Below, piece by piece: positions 23,504-31,577 of a DNA stretch of 39,072 nt; the stretch's first letter is position 1, and each line of letters begins with the position of its first letter. The notes below the pieces were generated by a model. The model saw nothing but the letters and a program-made list of their open reading frames with translations, was not told the DNA's origin and made no database searches. The position numbers and the translations under genes are program-made. Source of the stretch: an uncultured Clostridia bacterium (GTDB taxonomy: Bacteria; Bacillota; Clostridia; Christensenellales; UBA1242); NCBI GenBank assembly GCA_947632645.1, contig CANRQB010000007.1, positions 1-39,072 on the forward strand. The letters are read 5' to 3'.

Positions 23504-25936
23504 TTATTCCTCATCCTCAATAGGGGCGTTTTTTGGTTTTTTGTGCATAAGTTTATCTAGCATGTAGTAGATAAAGAACGATGTTTCGCACACAATAATC
23601 AAAAATAACATATTTGTGCCGCCAAACTTTACATATTTAAATAGATTTGTAAACTCTGATAGGGTAAATATGCAAGTTAGTGCAGCCATAGTTAGCGATA
23701 AGAAGCCCACATACATAATGCTTTTAAACCAGTTGAACGGCCGACACATATTAAACAATGCAATAAAGCCAACAATCAGCACGGCAAGCGAACTTAGGGT
23801 TACCATAATTTCACTTGAAATGCCGGTGGTTATTTGATATACATACATGCTTATAGTTGCCACCACCATGGTTAGCCCGGCAGGTGCGGCGTTTTTAAGT
23901 AGGTTAAGTATAAATCGGCCTTTTATAGGTTTTGTGTTCGGCTGCAGCGCCAGACAGAAGGATGGAATACCAATAACCAGTGTCTCTAGCAAAATAAACT
24001 GAATTGGGCTGAATGGATAGGTGTGGCTTACTCCCGGCAAAGGCAACAGCACAAATATCGATATCAGTATGGCAAAAATGGTTTTCATAAGGAACAGCGA
24101 GGAAGATTTTTGAATATTGTTAACCACGCGTCGCCCTTCCGCCACCACACTTGGCATACTGCTAAAGTTGCTATCTAGTAGCACAAGTTGGCTAACCGAG
24201 CGCGCCGCATCGCTACCCGCCGCAATGGCAATTGAACAATCGGCCTCTTTAAGCGCAAGTATGTCGTTTACGCCATCGCCCGTCATTGCCACCGTTTTGC
24301 CCTGATTTTTAAGCGTTTTAACCAAAATTGCTTTTTGTTCTGGGCTAACGCGGCCAAAAATTGTAAACTTGTTTGCGCACTCTATAACTTCATTTTCAGT
24401 AAGCCCGTGCAAACTTATATATTTATCGTAGTTGGCCACTCCGCAGCGGTGTGCCACTTCGCTTACAGTAATTGGGTTGTCGCCCGAAATAATTTTAATA
24501 TCAACACCATTTTGCTTAAACCACTCGATAGTTTTTGGTGCGTCTTTGCGGATGTTGTCTTGCAACAAGATAAGTGCAATTGGCTCGCACCCCTTGTTAG
24601 AAAAGTTTTTGTCGCACTCGGCAAGCAGCAGCACTCTGTAGCCATTAACCGCATACTCTTCCGCTAGTTTTTTAATAAGGTCGGGTGGGTTATCCATAAC
24701 ATATTCGTACGCGCCAAGTTTGTAGGCGGCCGTGTTTTTAAATTTGCAGCCCATAAATTTGCGCTCGCTAGAAAATGGCATACTTTTTTCTGCCGTGTAA
24801 ACCGGCTTGCCAAAATAGGTTTTTAGTGCGATGGCGGTGTGGTTTGCATCGTGGAAGGCATTAACCATACTTGCCACAATTTTATCCACATCCTTTTCGG
24901 TTTTATTAGCAGCCACCATAACCACTTCTTTAACACTCATGCTGCCGTTGGTTAGCGTGCCGGTTTTATCTAGGCACAACACATTTGTGCGCGCCAACAT
25001 CTCGATACAATACAACTCTTGCACCAGTGTGTGCTTTTTTGCTAGGCGGATAACGCTTACATACAGCGCCACCGAAGTAAGTAAGAACATCCCTGCAGGT
25101 ATCATTGCAATTATGCAGCCCGCTGTTTTTGTAACCACCATGTAGGCCAAACTAAACCGGCCGGCTTCTAGTGGATTTTCTGTGTAGAAATGATAGTTGT
25201 TGTAGCAAATTAAAATTGCAATAGGTATCATAATCAGCGCGATAATTTTAATCAGTGCATGCATGCTGTTTAACAGTTCGCTTTTGCTTTGCTTAAAACT
25301 TTTTGCCTTTTCGCTAAGTTTGGCAATATAGTTGTCGTCGCCCACCTTGTTAACCTTGGCTTTGCATGTGCCGCTGCTTACAAAACTGCCGCCAAGCAGG
25401 CTGTCGCCCTTTTCTTTTTTAATAGGTTGACTTTCGCCAGTTAGCAAACTTTCGTTGGCTTCTATGCTACCCTCTAGCACAATGCTATCGCACGCAATTT
25501 GTGTGCCGGGGGTTAAAACAAGCACATCATCTAGCACCACTTCGGTTTTGTATATCTCTTGCTCGTCGCCATCGCGCACCACCTTGGTAAAGTTGCTGTT
25601 GGTTAAATTTAACTTATCCATAGTTATCTTGGCGCGGATTTCTTGCACAATGCCAATAACCACATTACAGGTTACAATCACCATAAAAAACAAATCGGAA
25701 AATGCCTTAACAACAATAAGTGCAATGGCCACGGCAAAGCATATCATGTTAAAAAAGGTAAATATGTTTTTTGCCAAAATTCTGCCCACACTTTTGCTGG
25801 TTTTAACCGACGAAACATTAACTAAATTGTCTTCTGTGCGCGCCTTAACCTGCTTTTCGTTTAGCCCTTCATCCGGCTTGGGGTTATATCGCACCAGTTT
25901 AACTTGACTATCTTGCTTTTTAATCTTTTTTACCAT
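23504..25936 (-). CDS. CtpE-like cation-transporting P-type ATPase
   Basis: This 810-residue membrane pump has all P-type hallmarks: TGES at 166-169, the phosphorylated aspartate D323 in CLDKTGTLT, and TGDGVND at 552-558. Two N-terminal helices (about 53-98), a pair around 226-290 and about six C-terminal helices (about 613-790) fit the usual topology. The helix-4 motif is I279-P280-A281-G282-M283 rather than the P-E-G-L of SERCA-type calcium pumps. The segment SVIRLAKKHTLVQELYCIEM following it resembles the CtpE group, which has been linked to calcium uptake in mycobacteria. The transported ion here is therefore inferred and not certain. No N-terminal heavy-metal domain is present. A good AAGGAGAG ribosome site precedes the ATG. 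Confidence 0.88.
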   Translation of the reverse strand: MVKKIKKQDSQVKLVRYNPKPDEGLNEKQVKARTEDNLVNVSSVKTSKSVGRILAKNIFTFFNMICFAVAIALIVVKAFSDLFFMVIVTCNVVIGIVQEIRAKITMDKLNLTNSNFTKVVRDGDEQEIYKTEVVLDDVLVLTPGTQIACDSIVLEGSIEANESLLTGESQPIKKEKGDSLLGGSFVSSGTCKAKVNKVGDDNYIAKLSEKAKSFKQSKSELLNSMHALIKIIALIMIPIAILICYNNYHFYTENPLEAGRFSLAYMVVTKTAGCIIAMIPAGMFLLTSVALYVSVIRLAKKHTLVQELYCIEMLARTNVLCLDKTGTLTNGSMSVKEVVMVAANKTEKDVDKIVASMVNAFHDANHTAIALKTYFGKPVYTAEKSMPFSSERKFMGCKFKNTAAYKLGAYEYVMDNPPDLIKKLAEEYAVNGYRVLLLAECDKNFSNKGCEPIALILLQDNIRKDAPKTIEWFKQNGVDIKIISGDNPITVSEVAHRCGVANYDKYISLHGLTENEVIECANKFTIFGRVSPEQKAILVKTLKNQGKTVAMTGDGVNDILALKEADCSIAIAAGSDAARSVSQLVLLDSNFSSMPSVVAEGRRVVNNIQKSSSLFLMKTIFAILISIFVLLPLPGVSHTYPFSPIQFILLETLVIGIPSFCLALQPNTKPIKGRFILNLLKNAAPAGLTMVVATISMYVYQITTGISSEIMVTLSSLAVLIVGFIALFNMCRPFNWFKSIMYVGFLSLTMAALTCIFTLSEFTNLFKYVKFGGTNMLFLIIVCETSFFIYYMLDKLMHKKPKNAPIEDEE

Positions 25937-26096
25937 AACTCTCCTTAAAGTGAGCGCACAACGAATGGAGCAAAAGATGTTGTATCTTTACACTTCACTG
26001 CTTAATATAACTATATTTTATCACAATATTTTATTTAAGCAAAATATTTTAACATTAATTTTATGTTTTTCATATCTAGTTTTATCAGGAGAAAAA

Positions 26097-26609
26097 ATGA
26101 ATTTTGACGATATAACCTTAACCCCAAAAACGCCATACCCAAAATTAACGCCGTGTGAGGATGCTTTTGCGGTTAATTTAATTAAAAATCTGTTATCCGC
26201 ACGCACCGGGATTTTAACTGCCGGGCTGCAATTTCAGTTTCAAGCCGCGGTAGCCGAAAAGGTTACAAAAGAACTAGCAAAAATTTTTGAAGAAGCGGCA
26301 ATACTCAAGGCCACGCATTTAACGTTATTAACAAACGCGATTGTAGATTTTGGCGGACTGCCCGTTTATGAAGACACACAAAAAGTGCCGTTTAATGCAA
26401 ACTACATAAACTATGCGGCCAAACTTAAGGATATGCTAAATGCCGATATTCGTTTAATTAGCGCCACCATAAATAATTTAGATTATGCCATATCCGCCAC
26501 CAAAAATGACGACCTAAAAGCTCTTTTAGCCCGCATAAAACAAGACGACGAATTAACACTCGCTGCCTTTAAACAAATTTTAACCACCGTCCAATTTTTA
26601 TCGGCGTAG
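26097..26609 (+). CDS. ferritin-like four-helix protein lacking most metal ligands
   Basis: The 170-residue protein has the layout of a clostridial ferritin-like family. Helix A is about 28-60 (ILTAGLQFQFQAAVAEKVTK) and helix B about 62-86, ending in FGGLPVY. Then come NANYINYAAKLKDML and a final helix (KALLARIKQDDELTLAAFKQ). In the active family helix A has E-L-T-A, helix B E-M-x-H-L and helix D D-E-x-H-x. Here they read I39-L-T-A, K71-A-T-H74-L and D151-E152-L-T. Nearly all carboxylate or histidine ligands are replaced; H74 and E152 remain. I read it as a structural or redox-inactive relative. The ATG at 26097 has an AGGAG site. It is divergent from the P-type ATPase. Confidence 0.65.
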   Translation: MNFDDITLTPKTPYPKLTPCEDAFAVNLIKNLLSARTGILTAGLQFQFQAAVAEKVTKELAKIFEEAAILKATHLTLLTNAIVDFGGLPVYEDTQKVPFNANYINYAAKLKDMLNADIRLISATINNLDYAISATKNDDLKALLARIKQDDELTLAAFKQILTTVQFLSA

Positions 26610-26664
26610 TTTTTAATTTTTGTTTTTAATTTTTACTTTTGATTTTTGTTTTTTGTGTATTATT

Positions 26665-26703
26665 TTACTTTTTGCGAGGCAAAAAGTAACAAAAAACCAA
26701 GTC
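26665..26703 (+). repeat. REP-like palindrome, copy 3
   Basis: TTACTTTTTGC and GCAAAAAGTAA form the stem around GAG, followed by the tail CAAAAAACCAAGTC. It lies about 55 bp after the ferritin-like gene. Confidence 0.65.
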
Positions 26704-26727
26704 AAATTAACAAATCTTTGCAAATAG

Positions 26728-26769
26728 CACACTTTTAATTGCTCTAAATTTAAGTGTGTTTTTTGTTTT
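26728..26769 (+). terminator. intrinsic terminator
   Basis: CACACTT (26730-26736) pairs with AAGTGTG (26752-26758), with further inner A/T pairs, and is followed by TTTTTTGTTTTTT. It separates the ferritin-like gene from the toxin-like pair. Confidence 0.75.
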
Positions 26770-26848
26770 TTGTCATGTTTTAGATCGATATAAATTTTTT
26801 ATTGATAAAATGATAAAGGGTTTTACTTTTTTAAGGAGGAGTGATATA

Positions 26849-27472
26849 ATGAGTATATTAGATGATGTTCAATCTAAAGTAAAATCTTATTTTAACAAAT
26901 GGATTCAAGTTGTAGATTTTGAAAATGAAGTGACTATAGAATATTTTCCTTATAGTGAAGGAGCAAAAGATATCAAAGGTCATTGTGGGCAGTGTATAGC
27001 TGTAAATCGATGTTGGTTTGTTGATGACAATGATAAAAAACCAAGTAAAAATAATATGAAAATTGTAAAAGTACCTTTATTGCCAGGGCTATATCATCCA
27101 GGATGTCATTGTATGGAATTTCCGATTATAAAGCCAAGTAAAATTGATATAACACTTATTATTCCAATGGGAAAACTTGACTGGTTGTTTAAAGACAAAA
27201 TTGGGCTTTTAAATGCCTGGGGATATTCTGAAAATGATAGAGATGAGGTCCTAGAGATTATAAAAGAAAAATCCAAAGAGGCATATATAAGCGGTAATTA
27301 TAGAATAAGAAAAATAAATAGGCATGGTGCTAATGCAACATTTTATTTAGAGATGCCCGGCAAGAATGAAAAAGCAGGAAGAATTTATAAATGTTTATCA
27401 AGTTATATGATTTTTCCAAATGGAAAATTGAAAAGCAACACTTTAATTGGAGGTGCATATGAAAATTTATGA
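26849..27472 (+). CDS. putative polymorphic-toxin-like protein with Cys-rich metal-binding-like module
   Basis: Translation starts at ATG 26849, preceded by AAGGAGGAG, giving 207 residues. Residues 44-90 contain C46-G-Q-C49, C55 and H83-P-G-C86-H-C88. A H-P-x-C-x-C ending preceded by a C-x-x-C pair is typical of phage head-morphogenesis (MuF) and related toxin-linked domains. The C-terminal part (about 98-207: LDWLFKDKIGLLNAWGYSEN, then YMIFPNGKLKSNTLIGG) looks like a small separate domain that I do not firmly recognise. The gene overlaps a DUF4926-like gene by 14 bp, the order expected for toxin then immunity protein. Base and codon use (AAA, GAT, AAT and GGA preferred, little GCG or GGC) differ from the neighbours, suggesting recent transfer. 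No signal peptide or secretion domain is present. Confidence 0.6.
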   Translation: MSILDDVQSKVKSYFNKWIQVVDFENEVTIEYFPYSEGAKDIKGHCGQCIAVNRCWFVDDNDKKPSKNNMKIVKVPLLPGLYHPGCHCMEFPIIKPSKIDITLIIPMGKLDWLFKDKIGLLNAWGYSENDRDEVLEIIKEKSKEAYISGNYRIRKINRHGANATFYLEMPGKNEKAGRIYKCLSSYMIFPNGKLKSNTLIGGAYENL

Positions 27473-27797
27473 TAGAGTTAAAGTTATACGCATGCGGGAT
27501 GAGTATGCTGAGCAAGGTGTTAAATTGAATAATGTTGGAACGATAATTCAGCCAGAAATTAGAGATAATTATTTTTATGTTGTTTTTACCGACCCAACAT
27601 TTGTTAAGGATGATGAATTTGCCGAAATACTAATTGAAGATCTAGAAGTTGTGGAAGAAAGTAACATAACGGATGCACAAATTTTGGAAGAGTTGCCACT
27701 AAATAATCCAAAATGGTGGTGCAAGGTTGAGGGTGGCTACATTTTAAATCTACTAGGCGAAAAGAAAAACAAAATCCCTTATGACTATAATTCGTAA
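27459..27797 (+). CDS. putative immunity protein, DUF4926-like
   Basis: Starting at ATG 27459 (GGAGGTGCAT just upstream), this encodes 112 residues. The N-terminal half is a small beta-rich domain of DUF4926 type (MKIYDRVKVIRMRDEY, VGTIIQPEI, FYVVFTD, IEDLEVVEES). The C-terminal half is ITDAQILEELPLNNPKWWCK followed by VEGGYILNLLGEKKNKIPYD. DUF4926 proteins are often encoded directly behind polymorphic toxins and are thought to neutralise them. The gene overlaps the upstream toxin-like gene by 14 bp, so translation is likely coupled. It shares the foreign-looking codon use of that gene. The toxin-immunity role is inferred from context and not shown. Confidence 0.65.
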   Translation: MKIYDRVKVIRMRDEYAEQGVKLNNVGTIIQPEIRDNYFYVVFTDPTFVKDDEFAEILIEDLEVVEESNITDAQILEELPLNNPKWWCKVEGGYILNLLGEKKNKIPYDYNS

Positions 27798-27808
27798 GGG
27801 GTTGTTAT
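27774..27808 (+). terminator. terminator overlapping the end of the immunity-like gene
   Basis: ATCCCTTA pairs with TAAGGGGT across a loop of about 13 nt, and a T-containing stretch (TGTTATTAT) follows. The left arm lies within the last codons of the gene. The T-run is weak. Confidence 0.5.
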
Positions 27809-27951
27809 TATAAAAATATTATACAATAATCCTACAAAGGTAGAGTGAATTTTATTTATGTATCATCGAAGCTCTCATGCGTAGGAATTACAATTTAAAA
27901 ATTTACTCGCTGCAGTTCCCACACGAAGAGATGCATAATTCAGGAAAGGAT

Positions 27952-28060
27952 TTATTAAGGGAAACCAGTTGGTGTCCCTTAATAGCAAAGGCGCAAACAA
28001 ACTTTAAGTTTACAATTAATTTGCTTGCCAAATTAATTTAGCAAAAGCGCAGTTTGCGAC
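27952..28060 (+). repeat. two-hairpin repeat element, copy 2
   Basis: The first hairpin is TATTAAGGGAAACCAG ... GTCCCTTAATA (27952-27984). The second pairs GCGCAAAC (27991-27998) with GTTTGCG near 28052-28058. Its right end touches the stop codon of the leftward PRC-barrel gene, and it matches the plan of the copy at 5449-5550. Confidence 0.6.
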
Positions 28061-28786
28061 TTATTTAGTATAAAGCATAAGTTCTCTTAACTTGCCAAAG
28101 CGGTTGATTTCTTTTAGGTTCTTTTTGTTTACAAGGCAGTGGGCTTTAATTAGGATTTCGTTGTTGAAATTGAATATGTCTTTTGTGCAAACGCGGCCAA
28201 GCAAGAAATCTGCGTTTTGTATGTTTGCGGGCTTTTCTTCTACTGGCACTGCATCGGTTGAAAGTGGTTGAACGGGCAAAATTTGTGCGGTTTGGGTTTG
28301 CTTGGATTTAAAGGTTTTTGGTGTGGCCTTTGGGGTGAACTTGCTAAGGTTGATGTGCTGCAATTCGTCATAAAAAATTATTGTGTTTTTGCCGCTTGAT
28401 GCCAGTTGATTTATATCTAACGTAGAATTGTTATCCAGCGAAAACTTTTCAGTTAAAAATTTATCGTTAAGAGTTAACTCTTTAACCACACCCAAATATG
28501 TGCCCTTTATTGAATAAGCTTTGCTGTTTATTGGCGCAACCGAAAGCGGATTTTCTTCTACCTTTAAACTTACCGCCTGATTGTTTTTTACCGTGATTGC
28601 ATTTTTGCCAATGTGATATATGTTTTTTGTTGGCAGCAAAAAGCGGGTGTCGTTTTCACCAATCAACTCAACCTCCATAAGCCGTTTTAACTTTTTGTCA
28701 AAGTATAGCTTATCCACCTTGCCCAAAAGTTCGCCCTCGTACAGCGACAAAACCGCCAAACCATTTAATTCATTACAATAGTACAT
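28061..28786 (-). CDS. PRC-barrel domain protein
   Basis: This 241-residue protein has an N-terminal PRC-barrel (about 1-75: LNGLAVLSLYEGELLGKVDK, then RLMEVELIGENDTRFLLPTK). A second barrel-like repeat is seen at about 83-150 (APINSKAYSIKGTYLGVVKE). A proline- and threonine-rich linker and a short C-terminal helical part follow. PRC-barrels are small beta folds used in RNA processing and in photosynthetic and sporulation-linked proteins; YlmC/YmxH of Bacillus is one example. The exact role is not known. A GAGGTAG ribosome site precedes the ATG. It is divergent from the gerA operon by about 200 bp, so the two may share regulation, but no promoter was firmly found. Confidence 0.75.
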   Translation of the reverse strand: MYYCNELNGLAVLSLYEGELLGKVDKLYFDKKLKRLMEVELIGENDTRFLLPTKNIYHIGKNAITVKNNQAVSLKVEENPLSVAPINSKAYSIKGTYLGVVKELTLNDKFLTEKFSLDNNSTLDINQLASSGKNTIIFYDELQHINLSKFTPKATPKTFKSKQTQTAQILPVQPLSTDAVPVEEKPANIQNADFLLGRVCTKDIFNFNNEILIKAHCLVNKKNLKEINRFGKLRELMLYTK

Positions 28787-28989
28787 AATCTACCTCTAAT
28801 ATAATTTATGCCGCCACGCGCCAATTAGAAGGCAAACCGCGCGCAAAAATTGTAATAAAACCAAAAATTATGCCGAATAAAATTTTAGCGATTTTTTAAA
28901 AAATTTACCAAAAACCGCAAAAAATTTAATAAATTCTGCCCTAAAATTAAAATTTGTATAAAAATTGGTTTATTAAACAAACTAGATGT

Positions 28990-30432
28990 ATGAAGATTAA
29001 GGCCGAAAAGGTAGAAGAGCAAATTAAGGCTAAGTTGCATGAAAGCAGCGACATAAAATCGCGTGCGGTTAAGTTTTTTGGCTGCAATGTGATTATTATG
29101 TACATAGCCGACATTACGGACAACAAACTCTTAAACGACACGGTTATCTACCCAATTACAAGTTATACCAGAAGGGTGGCGGGGGATAAGTACGCGGCGC
29201 TTAGGGACAAGGTGCTATCTAGCATCGAGTTAAATGAACTAGATATAGACGGGGCGACAGACAAACTTTTGCATGGGCATACGCTGGTTATTGTGGACGA
29301 CGCACCAAAAATTTTAACCGCGGATATGGAGAAAATCACAGTGCGCGCAATCGCCGAGCCGCCAAACAATTTGGTTATAAAAGGCCCGCGCGAAGGGTTT
29401 AATGAGAGCCTAAAATACAACTTGGCACTTATTAGGCGGCGAGTTAAGAGTGACGATTTGGTTATTAAAAATTTAGAACTCGGCAAACTTACAAAAACGC
29501 AGATAAGTGTGCTGTATTTCGATTCGGTGGCGGACAAAAAGATTGTTAGCGAGATTGTGGATAAACTAAACAAAATAGATATCGATGGGGTGGTGGATAG
29601 CCACTATCTTATCAGTTATCTGCAAAAAAATCCGCATTCGTTATTTAAGCAGGTGGGCGACACCGAAAAACCAGACATTTTGCTTGGCAAGATGCTAGAA
29701 GGGCGCATCGGCATTTTGGTGGACGGCACCCCAATTGCACTTACTTTACCTTTTATTATTATAGAAGATTTGCAAAACAGCGACGATTATTATGGCCAAC
29801 CCATCCATGTGGCGCTTGTTAGAATTTTGCGCTTGGTGGGGGTGGTTATTGCGGTACTTTTGCCGGGTATATACATAGCGCTTGAAATTTACCACTATAA
29901 AATTATCCCGCTATCGTTTTTGGTTACAATTATGAATACAACACAGGGTATACCTTTCAGCCCGTTTGTGGAAGTTATTTTTGTTATTCTGTTGTTTGAA
30001 ATTTTGTACGAGGCAAACCTAAGAATGCCACAATATCTAGGCATTGCAACCAGCATCGTGGGTGCGCTTATTTTGGGCGAAACGGCGGTTAATGCCGGGC
30101 TTGTTAGCCCACCAACCGTTATGATTGTGGCACTTAGTGGCATAACATTCTACATAATCCCAAGCCAAGCCGGGCAGTTTAGTGTGTTGCGCGCGCTTGC
30201 ATGCCTAGTGGGGGCATGTTTGGGGATATACGGCATACTGCTGTTTTGCGTGTACATTCTTGCCTATCTATCCAGTTTTGATAGTTACAATTCTGCTTAT
30301 CTTGCACCAACCGCGCCATATATAGCGCGCGATCAAAAGGATTTTATGATGCGCGCCACAATAGACGAGATGACCAATCGGCCGCGCAGCATTGCCAACA
30401 ATCGCAACAATTTGCGCAGGAGGGGTAAATGA
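28990..30432 (+). CDS. gerAA: spore germination receptor subunit A (GerAA family)
   Basis: This is the A subunit of a Ger-type nutrient germinant receptor in the spore inner membrane. The 480-residue protein has a long soluble N-terminal domain (about 1-275) with the family blocks VIKGPREGFNESLKYNLALI, VLYFDSVADKKIVSEIVDKL and HSLFKQVGDTEKPDILLGKM. Then comes GRIGILVDGTPIALTLP, followed by five to six membrane helices (about 280-440). The C-terminal cytoplasmic tail contains RPRSI. I use ATG 28990; the frame is open to a TTG at 28954, and neither has a good Shine-Dalgarno. The stop overlaps gerAB by 4 bp (ATGA). The germinant cannot be deduced. Forespore expression is expected. Confidence 0.93.
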   Translation: MKIKAEKVEEQIKAKLHESSDIKSRAVKFFGCNVIIMYIADITDNKLLNDTVIYPITSYTRRVAGDKYAALRDKVLSSIELNELDIDGATDKLLHGHTLVIVDDAPKILTADMEKITVRAIAEPPNNLVIKGPREGFNESLKYNLALIRRRVKSDDLVIKNLELGKLTKTQISVLYFDSVADKKIVSEIVDKLNKIDIDGVVDSHYLISYLQKNPHSLFKQVGDTEKPDILLGKMLEGRIGILVDGTPIALTLPFIIIEDLQNSDDYYGQPIHVALVRILRLVGVVIAVLLPGIYIALEIYHYKIIPLSFLVTIMNTTQGIPFSPFVEVIFVILLFEILYEANLRMPQYLGIATSIVGALILGETAVNAGLVSPPTVMIVALSGITFYIIPSQAGQFSVLRALACLVGACLGIYGILLFCVYILAYLSSFDSYNSAYLAPTAPYIARDQKDFMMRATIDEMTNRPRSIANNRNNLRRRGK

Positions 30433-31577
30433 AAATAAACTATCGTCAAACCTGCATCCTAATATTTTTAAGCCAAATTGCTCTTAAATTTTTGGCACTG
30501 CCAAGCTTACTCTACACCAAAAGCGAAAGCAACAGCATATTTGTTGCGCTTGCACTTATGATACTGGACGGGGTATACGCGTTTTTCATATTAAACATGG
30601 CAGAAATTAGCGGCGAAAAGAACATTTACGAGTTTTTAAAATCGTGTTTGGGCACAGTGGTTAGCAAAATCTTTTTAGCGCTGTTACTCATTAAATTTGC
30701 GCTTAGCATGGCAAACATTTCTAAGGGGCTAGAGTTTTTTGTGGTAGACAATCTGTACAACGAACTCAGTTGGTTTGCCTACATTTTGCCGCTTGCCGCG
30801 CTTATTGGATATATGATATATAAAGGCATCCGCAACATTGCCCGCGTGGGCGAAATTGTGTGCTGGTTTGTGCTGGTGGGCATAATTTTTATCACCGCCA
30901 AATCGTTTGCAAACGCCGAGCCAGAGAGTTTTTTGCCGCTTTTTAAAGACGGATTAAAGCCACTAATGGAGAGCGGATTTAAGTATAGTTCGTGGTTTGG
31001 CTCGTCCACCTTTTTGCTTATGTTGTTTGGCAAGGTGGATTTTAAAAACAAAAAGAAAAGCCAACTAATCCGCTATCTGCTGCTGGCAATTTTGCTTGTG
31101 CAGTTTGTGTATTATGTGTTTTATGGGGTGTTTCAAATAACCAGCCCAACCCACAATTTTTGTTTGAGCGATCTAAGCCAATTTTCCAGCCTGCACACTT
31201 CAATTGAAGAACTATCTTGGCTGGTGGTGGCGCTTTGGATTGTGGCGCAGGCGGTACAGTTGGCGCTGTATGGATATTGTTTTCAGCAAGCGCTAAAATA
31301 CATTTTCAACATAAAAAACAACGTTTGGCCAACCCTTGTGGTTATGTTGTACGTGTTCACCCTTAGTGTGGTGGGCGATTTAACCATCGGGCTAGAGCAG
31401 ATATTTTTGTCGCCGGCCGTGTCGGTTATAACCATATGCACACAGTATATTTTGCCGATTATAGTTATTGTCGCGGGCAAAATAAGGTACAAAAACAAAA
31501 AACCGCCCAAACAAGCCGAACAACACAGCCTGGTTGAAGATTCAACCAAGCCAGCGCACGAGAAAAAGGGGGCGTAA
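30429..31577 (+). CDS. gerAB: spore germination receptor subunit B (GerAB family)
   Basis: This 382-residue integral membrane protein belongs to the APC-superfamily-like GerB family (DUF spore_permease), which forms the likely germinant-binding subunit. About ten hydrophobic helices are spread over residues 8-360. Family features include QTCILIFLSQIALKFLALPS at the start and KGIRNIARVGEIVCWFVLVG. The C-terminal 25 residues are cytoplasmic and rich in K, P, Q and E. AGGAGG in the end of gerAA acts as the ribosome site, and its ATG overlaps the gerAA stop codon, so translation is coupled. It is followed directly by gerAC. Confidence 0.93.
   Translation: MKINYRQTCILIFLSQIALKFLALPSLLYTKSESNSIFVALALMILDGVYAFFILNMAEISGEKNIYEFLKSCLGTVVSKIFLALLLIKFALSMANISKGLEFFVVDNLYNELSWFAYILPLAALIGYMIYKGIRNIARVGEIVCWFVLVGIIFITAKSFANAEPESFLPLFKDGLKPLMESGFKYSSWFGSSTFLLMLFGKVDFKNKKKSQLIRYLLLAILLVQFVYYVFYGVFQITSPTHNFCLSDLSQFSSLHTSIEELSWLVVALWIVAQAVQLALYGYCFQQALKYIFNIKNNVWPTLVVMLYVFTLSVVGDLTIGLEQIFLSPAVSVITICTQYILPIIVIVAGKIRYKNKKPPKQAEQHSLVEDSTKPAHEKKGA

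Noticed and set aside
24335..25907. Plus-strand open frames opposite the P-type ATPase gene
   Set aside because: They run antisense to conserved P-type ATPase motifs and show no family signature.
26756..26848. Upstream extension of the toxin-like gene (31 more codons)
   Set aside because: The strong AAGGAGGAG site at 26833-26841 points to ATG 26849, and the upstream part overlaps a terminator.
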